Part shown: positions 18,034 to 26,085 of the stretch, piece after piece
Numbering within the stretch: position 1 is the first letter of the stretch
Layout of the letters: each line of letters starts with the position of its first letter
Origin: JABMMZ01 sp040403495
GTDB lineage: Bacteria > Bacteroidota > Bacteroidia > NS11-12g > UBA955
DNA: 42,270 nucleotides
NCBI GenBank assembly: GCA_040403495.1
Contig: JBBAKM010000025.1
Span: 1 to 42,270 of the forward strand
Direction of reading: 5' to 3'
Notes under the pieces: model-generated
What the model was told of the DNA's origin: nothing
What the model saw: the letters and a program-made list of their open reading frames with translations, nothing else
The model's database searches: none
Translations under genes and position numbers: made by a program

Positions 18034-19470
18034 TTAATCCTTTAACTCATCTAAAACATCGCCTAAGGTATGTGCACTAATATTGTCTTTAGTTTTTAGT
18101 TGATCTATATCAATTTTCTTATTAGAATATTCCCTTAAAAAATCCATAAAAACATTATTTTTTACAAATGGAGAAAATAATTTTTTTTCATGCATCAGTC
18201 TATAAATCGAAGAAAAATATGCAGTTATTTCTTTTTTATCTTTGAATTTAATATAACATTTTTCAAATTTAGCTAATCCATCTTTTTTAAAATATATGTT
18301 ATAATCATCAACTTTATTATCAATTGTACTATCTTCTGAACCTGATTTTAATTCATGTAAATTGACGATTTTGTTATTTGAAGTCTGTTGAATAGTGATT
18401 TCAGGGTTTTTATCTAACAAAATTTCTTTATCGAATTCATCCAAGTGTTTTTTAATTAATTTATAAAAATCACTGATGATTTCATATTTAAAAAGATTTA
18501 TGTATTCCTCTCTTTTCTTCTCATAGGTTGTTAAATCAACATTTTTATCCTTAAAAAAATTATCAAAATCCATTTTATTTGTCATTAATATCAATAAATT
18601 TGGGTCCATTGAATTGTATGCATAGTCATATCCATCACGTTCACACATATTTAACAATTCTTTTATCCCTGATTTGATGTAGTTTTCATTATTATAGTAT
18701 TTTTCAATCATTATTTTTTTATCCAAAAATTTAGAATTTTCTATTTGAACAGCAAATGACCTTAAAATTTTTATTGTTTTTGGATTGTTACTCATTGATT
18801 TTAATAACTCTTTAATTTTTTTTGCATCTCTTGAAAAGTAAGAATTCTTAATTTGAATAAAAAAAACAGGGGCTTGATTTTCGAAGAATTCCTTCAAAAA
18901 TGAAGGGTAATTATTTCCACATTGTCGTAACGTAATATGAATTAATTTATTTAAATTATAGTAATTTTCATACTCTTCTAAGGAATAAAAGTCAAAAGCA
19001 ATCTCATTGTTTACATTATATCGTCCTAAAATATCATATAAATGACTACTAAGGATGTCAAATGCTTGAACATTTAAATAATAATAATATGCTTTTCTGA
19101 AAGCTAATGACCTTTTTGAACATCTAAGTTTATTCGACTCAACTACTTCAAACTCGAAATAATCACCTCCTACTTTCTCTTGTAAATTTTCATATTCGTA
19201 ATTAAAGCAAAATAGGTGTTCCAATTCTTCGTAAAATAAAAAAGAATTATTATTGTAAACTTCTATTCTTTTTAATGTGGAACTTATATAATTTAATGTT
19301 GCAAATAATGAATTGCAGTTAAAAATATTTCGATCTATTTCAGCAATTACATTTTCCATTAATGTTGTTATTTTTTCATCATATTCAACAGGAGAATAGT
19401 CTTCAGAAAATGTTTCAAAATGAAAATAAAGCAATTCATCCAAAGATTTATTTATTAACTCATTACTCAT
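18034..19470 (-). CDS. Hypothetical element protein between integrase and HTH gene
   Basis: 478 residues, family not recognised. It is mostly helical, acidic and rich in Asn, Tyr and Phe, with no signal peptide or membrane segment. A flexible Ser/Asp-rich linker near 375-390 separates a long N-terminal part from a C-terminal module (~395-478) with a pattern like YFSSIYRLMHEKKLFSPFV. The layout, a long helical part plus a small C-terminal module, recurs in element-borne proteins of Bacteroidota, but I cannot name the family. Its start overlaps the integrase stop by 4 bases (ATGA), so the two are translationally coupled. A role in excision control or in defence is possible. Confidence 0.7.
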   Translation of the reverse strand: MSNELINKSLDELLYFHFETFSEDYSPVEYDEKITTLMENVIAEIDRNIFNCNSLFATLNYISSTLKRIEVYNNNSFLFYEELEHLFCFNYEYENLQEKVGGDYFEFEVVESNKLRCSKRSLAFRKAYYYYLNVQAFDILSSHLYDILGRYNVNNEIAFDFYSLEEYENYYNLNKLIHITLRQCGNNYPSFLKEFFENQAPVFFIQIKNSYFSRDAKKIKELLKSMSNNPKTIKILRSFAVQIENSKFLDKKIMIEKYYNNENYIKSGIKELLNMCERDGYDYAYNSMDPNLLILMTNKMDFDNFFKDKNVDLTTYEKKREEYINLFKYEIISDFYKLIKKHLDEFDKEILLDKNPEITIQQTSNNKIVNLHELKSGSEDSTIDNKVDDYNIYFKKDGLAKFEKCYIKFKDKKEITAYFSSIYRLMHEKKLFSPFVKNNVFMDFLREYSNKKIDIDQLKTKDNISAHTLGDVLDELKD

Positions 19471-20720
19471 AATTCCATATATTTTAATAGTTCAAATGCC
19501 TTATCTTCATTAGTTTTGCCAATATAGTTCAGCAACATTTTTTCAGTTGTATGTCCTGTCGCATACATAATTAAAGGAGTTTGGAGTTTGCCGTAATTGT
19601 TTGAAGCAAAACTTCGCCTTCCAATATGTGAAGTAATTAATTCCCACTTTTCGAATCTTCCACTTTGTTTTCTATTGGTTTCTTGGTCTACTTTTGACCC
19701 TTTAACCATTTGGGTTAATCCCACTTCTTTGCATACCAGTTTAATGTATTCATTATATCTTTGGTCTGAAAGCTTATTTGGGAACCTTCCATCTCTTTTC
19801 TTAATAATGTCTATTATTTTAGGATGTAAGGGCAGTCTCATTTCTTTATTCGTTTTAACTTGAGTAAATTCAAGCATCAATGCCTTTTTCCCTGAAGGTG
19901 TTTCTACCTCAACTAACATATTTTCATTAAATCTCAAAAAATCAGATACTCTCTGTCCTGTATAACAACTTATCACCAACCAATCCCTAGCATTATCCAA
20001 AGTGGCATTTTTAAATTCATGTTTTTCAATTAATTCTAATTCAGCTGGAGTTAAAATGATGAATTCCGTTTTTCTTGTATATCCTTTTATGGAATCCAAA
20101 TGAAGATTGGTTTCTATTCCACTTATTCTAGCATCCCTGCAAACTGTTTTAATAAATTTGATAGCCCTTCCAGCTGTATTTGGCATATACTTTTTAACAT
20201 CTATACAGTAAAAATCAAATGCTTTTGTAAAATCCAAATCAACATCTTTTACTTTGTATTTTTTGTTGTAATACTTCTCCATTTCTCTTACAATGCCCAA
20301 AATAACATTGTATTTCGTTAATGTGGTTTTTTGAATTTTGCCAATTTTAATCTGTGGTTGGAGTTTCTCAATAAAATGCTCAAAGTAATTAGTTAGTAAT
20401 TCTTTATTTATCGAATTTTCTATGTTATCAGATTTAGGATTCAATAATGCCTTAACAGTCTCATTGGTATATGAATCACTAGATTTTAATTCATTGATAT
20501 TTGACAATACTTGTATGTAAAGCGCATCTAAGTCAGTATCTAGTTTTTTAACAAAAGGATTGTTTAGGTTTTTAGGTTTGCCTTTGGTAGGATTCCAGTT
20601 TTCGGAATCAATATAGAAATTAGTTGGCATTTTAACATCAATTGTTTTGCCATCTCTTATTCTAACATAAATCCTCGCAGGGTTGTTTTTGGAACGGATT
20701 AAAAAGTTTATACTAGCCAT
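19467..20720 (-). CDS. Tyrosine-type site-specific integrase
   Basis: Recombinase that integrates and excises the island. I choose the ATG at 20720 (MASINFLIRS), which begins directly with the arm-binding domain typical of Bacteroidota integrases; the longer frame from 20768 adds 16 residues of unlikely sequence. The order is arm-binding domain, SAM-like core-binding domain (~75-190) and catalytic domain, with R257 (TGQRVSD), K289 (QVKTNK), H365 and R368 (HIGR), H390 (ATGH) and nucleophile Y399 (LLNYIG). All catalytic residues are present. It points into the island, so the element end should lie at about 20770-20875. It overlaps the 478-residue gene. Confidence 0.94.
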   Translation of the reverse strand: MASINFLIRSKNNPARIYVRIRDGKTIDVKMPTNFYIDSENWNPTKGKPKNLNNPFVKKLDTDLDALYIQVLSNINELKSSDSYTNETVKALLNPKSDNIENSINKELLTNYFEHFIEKLQPQIKIGKIQKTTLTKYNVILGIVREMEKYYNKKYKVKDVDLDFTKAFDFYCIDVKKYMPNTAGRAIKFIKTVCRDARISGIETNLHLDSIKGYTRKTEFIILTPAELELIEKHEFKNATLDNARDWLVISCYTGQRVSDFLRFNENMLVEVETPSGKKALMLEFTQVKTNKEMRLPLHPKIIDIIKKRDGRFPNKLSDQRYNEYIKLVCKEVGLTQMVKGSKVDQETNRKQSGRFEKWELITSHIGRRSFASNNYGKLQTPLIMYATGHTTEKMLLNYIGKTNEDKAFELLKYMEL

Positions 20721-20747
20721 ATTGGAATTTATGCAAATATAATACCA

Positions 20748-20802
20748 GTCCCAATATTGTCCCAACATTTTTATATTGAATATTATTTTATACGATTGTA
20801 TA
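20748..20802. promoter_or_regulatory. Integrase upstream region: operator copy and GTCCCAA repeats
   Basis: TATAC-GATT-GTATA (20789-20802) is a palindrome containing ATACGATTGTAT, identical to the site at 18019-18030 upstream of the HTH gene. GTCCCAA occurs twice, 11 bp apart (20748 and 20759), around CAATATTG. On the minus strand TATATTTG, a TAnnTTTG box, lies between these repeats and the ATG at 20720. The repeats could be integrase or excisionase arm sites; the attachment core is not resolved. Confidence 0.5.
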
Positions 20803-20873
20803 TTGTTTGTGTTTTTGTTTTAAAATACTGAGAAATAGTGTTTTAAATAATATTTTGAATGATTGTTAAGGTG

Positions 20874-22157
20874 TTACGGATTGCGCTTATTGTAAAAATT
20901 GAATCCCTCTTTGTCGCAAGATTGAATATTACATGGGCATTTCTCATTTTCATTCAATTCCACAAGAACGACATCGTCTATAAAGTAATAAATTTCGTCG
21001 CTGTAATCGGGTGCAGAACCATCCAATTTTTGAACTTTCAATGTTTTTTCGGACGTAAAGTTACCGATGTACAGATAGTTTTCACCTCCCTTGGCTTTAA
21101 ATGTTCCACTAATAGTCATCCATTGTTCACGCAAACCAAGTATTATTGAAGGGTGCGACTGAACCGCAACACCAAACTCAAGTCCTACTTGACTGTTTTT
21201 GAACTGTTGAATGTCTTCTGATAAAATGACTGAAATACCATTGATACCAAACTTATTCTCAATTCTCAACTTAATTTTGAACTGTAAGCAATAGGTTTTA
21301 TTGGCTGTTAACGTTTGTTTTAATTTGTTTCTAAGGACTTCATAATTGACCCCAAAAACTCTAAATCCAGCCATTGTATTTTCTTTAATTTTACAAATAT
21401 CAGGAGTTTCGTTAGAGGAACCCCAATCTGTGGCTAATTCATCGTTATTGAATTTAATCTGAGTGAATTGCTGTTCTTTTATTTTATCACTGTTTGCCTC
21501 AAAATCCCCATTATTAACAATATTTCTGTCACTGTTTACGGGCCAATGTTCGTAAACCAACAACTGATTAATTGAAGGATATTTTGACAAAATCAAATCA
21601 TCAGTTTCTTTTTTGTAATTGTACTGGGTGCTGATTTGGTATTCTGTTTTTTTGGCATTCAAATAAGGGTCGCCCGATTTCGTTTGTGCCAATATAGTTT
21701 CATAAGTAAATCGAATATTATTCCTCGTTTCTGTTACAATTGTGCTCCCCATTTGATTGTTTGAAATACTTATTGTGTCGGTTTGATAGACATATAAGCC
21801 AGAATCTAGAATTTGGAAATCAATGATTTGGTCTAACTTGTAAGTTCTTTTTAAAAGCACTTTACCTTCATCGTTAAAAAACAACCAAACACCGTCTTTG
21901 TATGAACTTTTGTTGTAAATTTTATAATTGCCAGATGACACAATTTGACCATCCTCACCTAAAAAGTCCCATTTGCCAGTTCTAAGTTTGGATTTTAGCT
22001 TGGTGCCGTAACTTGTTTTTTGTTCTATGGTTTTATAATTCCCTTTGGCTATACAATTCCCCTCTTTGTCGTTGACACACTGATTTTGACAAAACAGGGC
22101 AGAAGTTGATAAAAAAGCAATAAATACGATTAGGATTGGTTTTGCCATTGATGTCAA
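20874..22157 (-). CDS. Secreted protein with MORN-like N-terminus and NGDFE-type lectin-like domain
   Basis: 427 residues with a signal peptide (KPILIVFIAFLSTSALFCQ, the first methionine being M1 or M4). Residues ~40-110 contain short GKW/GVW...G repeats of MORN type, as in antitoxin-like or surface repeat proteins. From ~215 a jelly-roll domain starts with NNGDFEAN and ends with YYFIDDVVLVEL; in Bacteroidota this module usually precedes an OmpA or other C-terminal domain. Here the protein stops ~23 residues later (CPCNIQ...KRNP), right at the presumed island boundary, so the original C-terminus may have been lost by integration. Probably periplasmic or outer-membrane-associated; the function is unknown. 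Confidence 0.75.
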   Translation of the reverse strand: MTSMAKPILIVFIAFLSTSALFCQNQCVNDKEGNCIAKGNYKTIEQKTSYGTKLKSKLRTGKWDFLGEDGQIVSSGNYKIYNKSSYKDGVWLFFNDEGKVLLKRTYKLDQIIDFQILDSGLYVYQTDTISISNNQMGSTIVTETRNNIRFTYETILAQTKSGDPYLNAKKTEYQISTQYNYKKETDDLILSKYPSINQLLVYEHWPVNSDRNIVNNGDFEANSDKIKEQQFTQIKFNNDELATDWGSSNETPDICKIKENTMAGFRVFGVNYEVLRNKLKQTLTANKTYCLQFKIKLRIENKFGINGISVILSEDIQQFKNSQVGLEFGVAVQSHPSIILGLREQWMTISGTFKAKGGENYLYIGNFTSEKTLKVQKLDGSAPDYSDEIYYFIDDVVLVELNENEKCPCNIQSCDKEGFNFYNKRNP

Positions 22158-22222
22158 AAGTAACGAGAAATACGCAATTTTATTATATATTATTTGAGTT
22201 ATTAAAAATGAATCAAAAAGAA

Positions 22223-22230
22223 TACCTTTG
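22223..22230 (+). promoter_or_regulatory. Putative -7 box of the yidC promoter
   Basis: TACCTTTG matches the Bacteroidota -7 consensus TAnnTTTG, 25 bases before the yidC ATG. No well-spaced -33 TTTG is seen. Confidence 0.5.
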
Positions 22231-22255
22231 CACCCCTAAAAACAATTGTATTTAA

Positions 22256-24100
22256 ATGGATCGTAATTCAATCATAGGTTTAAGTTTAATATTCGTACTA
22301 TTAATAGGTTATTTTTTTATAAATCAACCAAGTGAACAAGAGTTGATTATTCAAAAAAGAGTTGCGGATTCAATCGCAATGGTTAAGGAGAATGAAAAAA
22401 TTCAACTTAGCAAAGAGGCTCAATTGAAAAATGACACTTCAAAAAAATCATCAATAGTTGAAAAAGTTGATACAAGCTTATTAATAGCACAATATGGTGA
22501 ATTGCATACCCAACTTTTTGGATACGAAAAAGAAGTTGTTTTGGAGAATGAAAGTTTAAAAGTAACCTTTTCTAACAAAGGTGGTAGAATCAAACAAGTT
22601 CAGTTAAAAGCATTTAAAACTGACCGCAAAACGCCTGTTTTGTTATTTGATACTTTACATTCAGAAAGTTATTTGAGCTACAACAACAAAAATACTCAAG
22701 TTAAAACCAATCAGTTTTTTTGGGAATATGAGTTGAAAGGCACAAATCAATTGGTTTTTAAACTCAAAGGGGATAATAATTCTGAGATAATTAGTACCTA
22801 CACAATTCCACAAACAGGATACAATGTAGAACACAACTTAACAACAAAAGGATTACAAAACGTAATATCAGATTCTAAACTTACTTTTAATTGGTCGAAC
22901 AATATTCCACTTCAAGAACGTGAAGTTGAAAAAGAAAAAATATTAACTACTTTTTATTTCAAACCAGTTGAAGACAAAGCGGATTACATTGGGGAGTCAA
23001 ATCTAGAAACCAAAGTATTGGAACAAGATGCAAGTTGGATTAGTTTCAAACAGCAATTTTTCAACTCAAGTGTTAGTATAGATAAACCTTTCTTAAAAGG
23101 CAGTCAATTAACAACAGCCGAGGCAAAATCCGATTCAAGTGTTAAATTCTTAACAGCTTCATTGGCGTTACCATACCAATCTGTTGAGGAAAATAGCTTT
23201 AAACTAAACTATTATTTTGGGCCTAACCAATATCACGAACTTAAAAAACAAAACATTGGATTAGATAAAATCATTCCACTTGGTTGGGGACTATTCGGAT
23301 GGATTAATCGTTTTATGATTATTCCAATCTTTACATTTTTACAACAGTATATTAGTAATTATGGTATTGTAATCTTGTTCTTAACATTGATTATTAAAAC
23401 GTTGCTATTGCCTTTGGTATTCAAATCTTATAAATCAACAGCTAAAATGCGTTTGTTGAAACCAGAAATGGATGAGATAAAAGAGAAACACAAAGACGAC
23501 ATGCAGGCTATTCAAATGGAAAACTTGAAGTTGTATAAAAAAGCAGGTGTTAATCCATTGGGTGGATGTTTGCCAATGTTACTTCAAATGCCAATTTTAG
23601 TTGCGGTGTTCCAGTTTGTACCATCAGCATTTGAATTCAGACAGCAATCATTCTTATGGGCAAGCGATTTGTCTATTTATGACTCAATTTGGGATTTTGG
23701 TAAATTGCCAATTATTGATACCATTTACGGAGACCACGTCAGTTTGTTTACTTTATTAATGACTATTTCAACCTTGATTTACACCAGAATGAACAATCAA
23801 GTTACAGGGGTTAATGACCAAATGAAGTATATTAGTTATTTAATGCCAATTTTATTCTTAGGGTTCTTTAATAAATACGCAGCGGCATTAACTTATTACT
23901 ACTTTTTGAGTAACGTAATTACATTTACACAACAATGGGCTATTAAATTTTTTGTTGATGAAAATAAATTAAAAGCGCAAATCCACGAATCTAAAAACAG
24001 AAAAGACAGCGATATTAAAAAATCAGGCTTTCAAGCAAGATTAGAGGAAATGGCTAAAGCAAGAGGCTTAGACCCTAATAAAAAGTCAAACAAAAAATAA
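22256..24100 (+). CDS. yidC: Membrane protein insertase YidC
   Basis: Inserts and folds inner-membrane proteins, alone or with SecYEG. The 614 residues fit the long Gram-negative form: a first membrane segment (SIIGLSLIFVLLIGYFFI, 4-21), a large periplasmic beta domain (~60-345), then the conserved C-terminal core with membrane segments from ~355 (YGIVILFLTLIIKTLLLPL), the cytoplasmic hairpin KPEMDEIKEKHKDD, and segments near GGCLPMLLQMPILVAVFQFV. The tail is Lys-rich (DPNKKSNKK), as in forms that contact ribosomes. It starts with ATG 25 bases after a -7 box and is 13 bases from rsmE, so the two are probably co-transcribed. Confidence 0.98.
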   Translation: MDRNSIIGLSLIFVLLIGYFFINQPSEQELIIQKRVADSIAMVKENEKIQLSKEAQLKNDTSKKSSIVEKVDTSLLIAQYGELHTQLFGYEKEVVLENESLKVTFSNKGGRIKQVQLKAFKTDRKTPVLLFDTLHSESYLSYNNKNTQVKTNQFFWEYELKGTNQLVFKLKGDNNSEIISTYTIPQTGYNVEHNLTTKGLQNVISDSKLTFNWSNNIPLQEREVEKEKILTTFYFKPVEDKADYIGESNLETKVLEQDASWISFKQQFFNSSVSIDKPFLKGSQLTTAEAKSDSSVKFLTASLALPYQSVEENSFKLNYYFGPNQYHELKKQNIGLDKIIPLGWGLFGWINRFMIIPIFTFLQQYISNYGIVILFLTLIIKTLLLPLVFKSYKSTAKMRLLKPEMDEIKEKHKDDMQAIQMENLKLYKKAGVNPLGGCLPMLLQMPILVAVFQFVPSAFEFRQQSFLWASDLSIYDSIWDFGKLPIIDTIYGDHVSLFTLLMTISTLIYTRMNNQVTGVNDQMKYISYLMPILFLGFFNKYAAALTYYYFLSNVITFTQQWAIKFFVDENKLKAQIHESKNRKDSDIKKSGFQARLEEMAKARGLDPNKKSNKK

Positions 24101-24113
24101 TAAACTACAACAT

Positions 24114-24821
24114 TTGCAACTGTTTTATTCCACTAATACAACAGAAAATCAATTAATACTTGAAGAAGAAGAGCACCGTCATGTGCTGGTATTAAGAAAG
24201 AATGTTGGTGATGTATTAGAGGTTACTGATGGGAAAGGAAGTCACCACAAAGTGACAATTCTTGAAGTTAAAAAACAGCAGACGGTTTGTCAAATTGATT
24301 CGACAAATATAGAACCTCAAAAACAGGGTCGTTATATTCATTTACTCATTGCTCCAACCAAACAGATAGACAGAATTGAATGGATGTTTGAGAAATTGGT
24401 TGAAATGGGGGCTATCAATGAAATTACGTTTATCAAAACCAAATACACAGAAAGGTCAAACTTAAATAGTTCAAGATTTCAAAAAATTGCTATTTCAGCT
24501 ATAAAGCAGAGTTTACAATTTTACCTTCCCAAAATAAATCAGTTGATTGATTTTAAAACCGTATTAAATGAAGTTGGTAAAAGCGGGACTAACTTAATTG
24601 GTCATTGTTATACAGGGATTGAAAAGGAGCCACTTGATAAAATTCAATTATCAGATCATGAACCTGTTAATGTGTGGATAGGGCCAGAAGGTGACTTTAG
24701 TGTAGAAGAAGTTCAAGCCGCAATAAAGCTTAATATGAAAACAATTGATTTAGGTCAAGAGAGATTAAGAACAGAAACAGCTGGATTAAAATCAGTAATG
24801 GTTTTAAAGTCAATAGTTTAG
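24114..24821 (+). CDS. rsmE: 16S rRNA m3U1498 methyltransferase RsmE
   Basis: Methylates N3 of U1498 in 16S rRNA using SAM; SPOUT class with a trefoil knot. The 235 residues start with TTG at 24114, giving the usual MQLFY opening. EEEEHRHVLVLRK is the N-terminal PUA-like region, and the knot motifs WIGPEGDF (~184-191) and LGQERLRTETAG (~211-222) are complete. It follows yidC by 13 bases and its stop lies near the -33 element of the arginase promoter. Confidence 0.95.
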   Translation: MQLFYSTNTTENQLILEEEEHRHVLVLRKNVGDVLEVTDGKGSHHKVTILEVKKQQTVCQIDSTNIEPQKQGRYIHLLIAPTKQIDRIEWMFEKLVEMGAINEITFIKTKYTERSNLNSSRFQKIAISAIKQSLQFYLPKINQLIDFKTVLNEVGKSGTNLIGHCYTGIEKEPLDKIQLSDHEPVNVWIGPEGDFSVEEVQAAIKLNMKTIDLGQERLRTETAGLKSVMVLKSIV

Positions 24822-24830
24822 ACGAATTGA

Positions 24831-24861
24831 TTGGTATTAAAGGTTTTTTTCACTAAGTTTG
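24831..24861 (+). promoter_or_regulatory. Putative promoter of the arginase gene
   Basis: TTG at 24831-24833, a 20-base spacer, and TAAGTTTG at 24854-24861 (TAnnTTTG). The ATG is at 24898. Confidence 0.6.
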
Positions 24862-24897
24862 CAAATCGTGTTTTTGATAATTTAAAAACGATTTATT

Positions 24898-25845
24898 ATG
24901 GATATAAGAGGGAAACAAGTGGTATATATATTGTCATGTTTTGATATTGGTGCAGGAAAAAAAGGAGCCGCTGATGGACCTGTTGCAGTTAAAAATCAAT
25001 TGGTTGAAAATGGAATAAACATAGAACAATGTGTTGTGTTGAATGACAATTGTGAAGAAGAAATCATTAGAAATAGTTACAAGTTTGCCAAAAAAATCGA
25101 CAAGGTTTTAAATAATTCAATTCAGTTGGAATCTTCGGTTTTCGAAATTGTTAAAAAAGAAGAATTTCCAATTGTATTATCTGGAGATCACAGCAATGCG
25201 ATAGGGGCAATTAGTGGATTAAAGAATGCACATCCGAACAAAAGGATTGGGGTAATTTGGGTTGATGCACACGCCGACTTACATTCACCATTTACGACAC
25301 CTTCAGGTAATTTACACGGAATGCCTTTGGCTGTGTTAACGGGTATTGACAATCAAGATAGGTCAATCAATGCAGTTACAGAATCAGAAATCACACTATG
25401 GAATCAGTTAAAACATTTAGGTCAACAAAATATTTGTCCTAAAATAGAATTAAAAGACATTGTATTTATTGGTTTAAGGGATGCAGAGGATGCGGAATGG
25501 AATACAATTAAAGAAAAAGGAGTTAAGGCATTTGAGCCAGAAGCCATAGCAGAAATGGGGATAGAATCAATCATTAGTCAAAGTTTCGACTATTTGAATG
25601 ATTGCGATTATTTATATGTTTCATTTGATGCGGATTCATTAGACCCTGAATTGTCAACAGGAACGGGAACACCTTCACCTGATGGATTAAAAATCAGTGA
25701 AGCAGAATCGATTTTTAAGGCAGTATTTAAACATCCAAAATTGGGAGCAATTGAAATAACTGAAGTTAATCCCAATTTACAGCAAGGTGAAAATGAAATG
25801 GCAACGATTATTAGCCGTTTGTTGCGTGTTGGTATTTCAGCATAA
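24898..25845 (+). CDS. rocF: Arginase-family ureohydrolase
   Basis: Hydrolyses arginine to ornithine and urea with a two-manganese centre. The 315 residues are of normal length. Metal-binding motifs are visible in order: GDHS (~97-100), DAHADLH (~121-127) and SFDADSLDP (~241-249). GNLHGMPLA favours arginase over agmatinase, and GTGTPSPDGL and ITEVNP complete the signature. It is a single gene with its own promoter upstream. Formiminoglutamase activity is a less likely alternative. Confidence 0.9.
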   Translation: MDIRGKQVVYILSCFDIGAGKKGAADGPVAVKNQLVENGINIEQCVVLNDNCEEEIIRNSYKFAKKIDKVLNNSIQLESSVFEIVKKEEFPIVLSGDHSNAIGAISGLKNAHPNKRIGVIWVDAHADLHSPFTTPSGNLHGMPLAVLTGIDNQDRSINAVTESEITLWNQLKHLGQQNICPKIELKDIVFIGLRDAEDAEWNTIKEKGVKAFEPEAIAEMGIESIISQSFDYLNDCDYLYVSFDADSLDPELSTGTGTPSPDGLKISEAESIFKAVFKHPKLGAIEITEVNPNLQQGENEMATIISRLLRVGISA

Positions 25846-25884
25846 TTTTTACAATTAAGTTATCGAAAATTGGTGTTTAATAAA

Positions 25885-25959
25885 TAAACGCTAATAAATT
25901 CTATTTAGACGGCTTGGTCTAATCAGTTTACTTTTTGTAAATTTAAAATCAGGCGTTTA
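25885..25959. other. Nested inverted repeats upstream of gyrB
   Basis: TAAACGC (25885-25891) pairs with GCGTTTA (25953-25959), enclosing a hairpin TTAGAC-GGCTTG-GTCTAA (25905-25922). This lies between arginase and gyrB. It could be a weak terminator for the arginase gene or a structured leader upstream of gyrB; no known riboswitch class is recognised. Confidence 0.35.
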
Positions 25960-26085
25960 CTTAAATTTATTGACTCAGATAAAGTTAAAAACATTTAGAA
26001 AAACTTGTGGAAATATTCTCAAGTAGTATTCGTTTTTTGAATATAAAAGATGTATTTTTACGCTTTAATTATATAGTATAACAAT

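Noticed and set aside
20748..20765. GTCCCAA direct repeats as the integration core
   Set aside because: The other element end is outside the window, so a core duplication cannot be tested; they are listed only as possible arm sites.
20720..20768. Longer integrase start at 20768
   Set aside because: The extra 16 residues (MLGQYWDW...) are atypical, and the ATG at 20720 starts exactly at the arm-binding domain; the upstream bases look regulatory.
25846..26085. oriC or DnaA boxes upstream of gyrB
   Set aside because: Only loose resemblance (TTGTGGAAA, TTATCGAAA); no exact DnaA boxes and no dnaA gene nearby.
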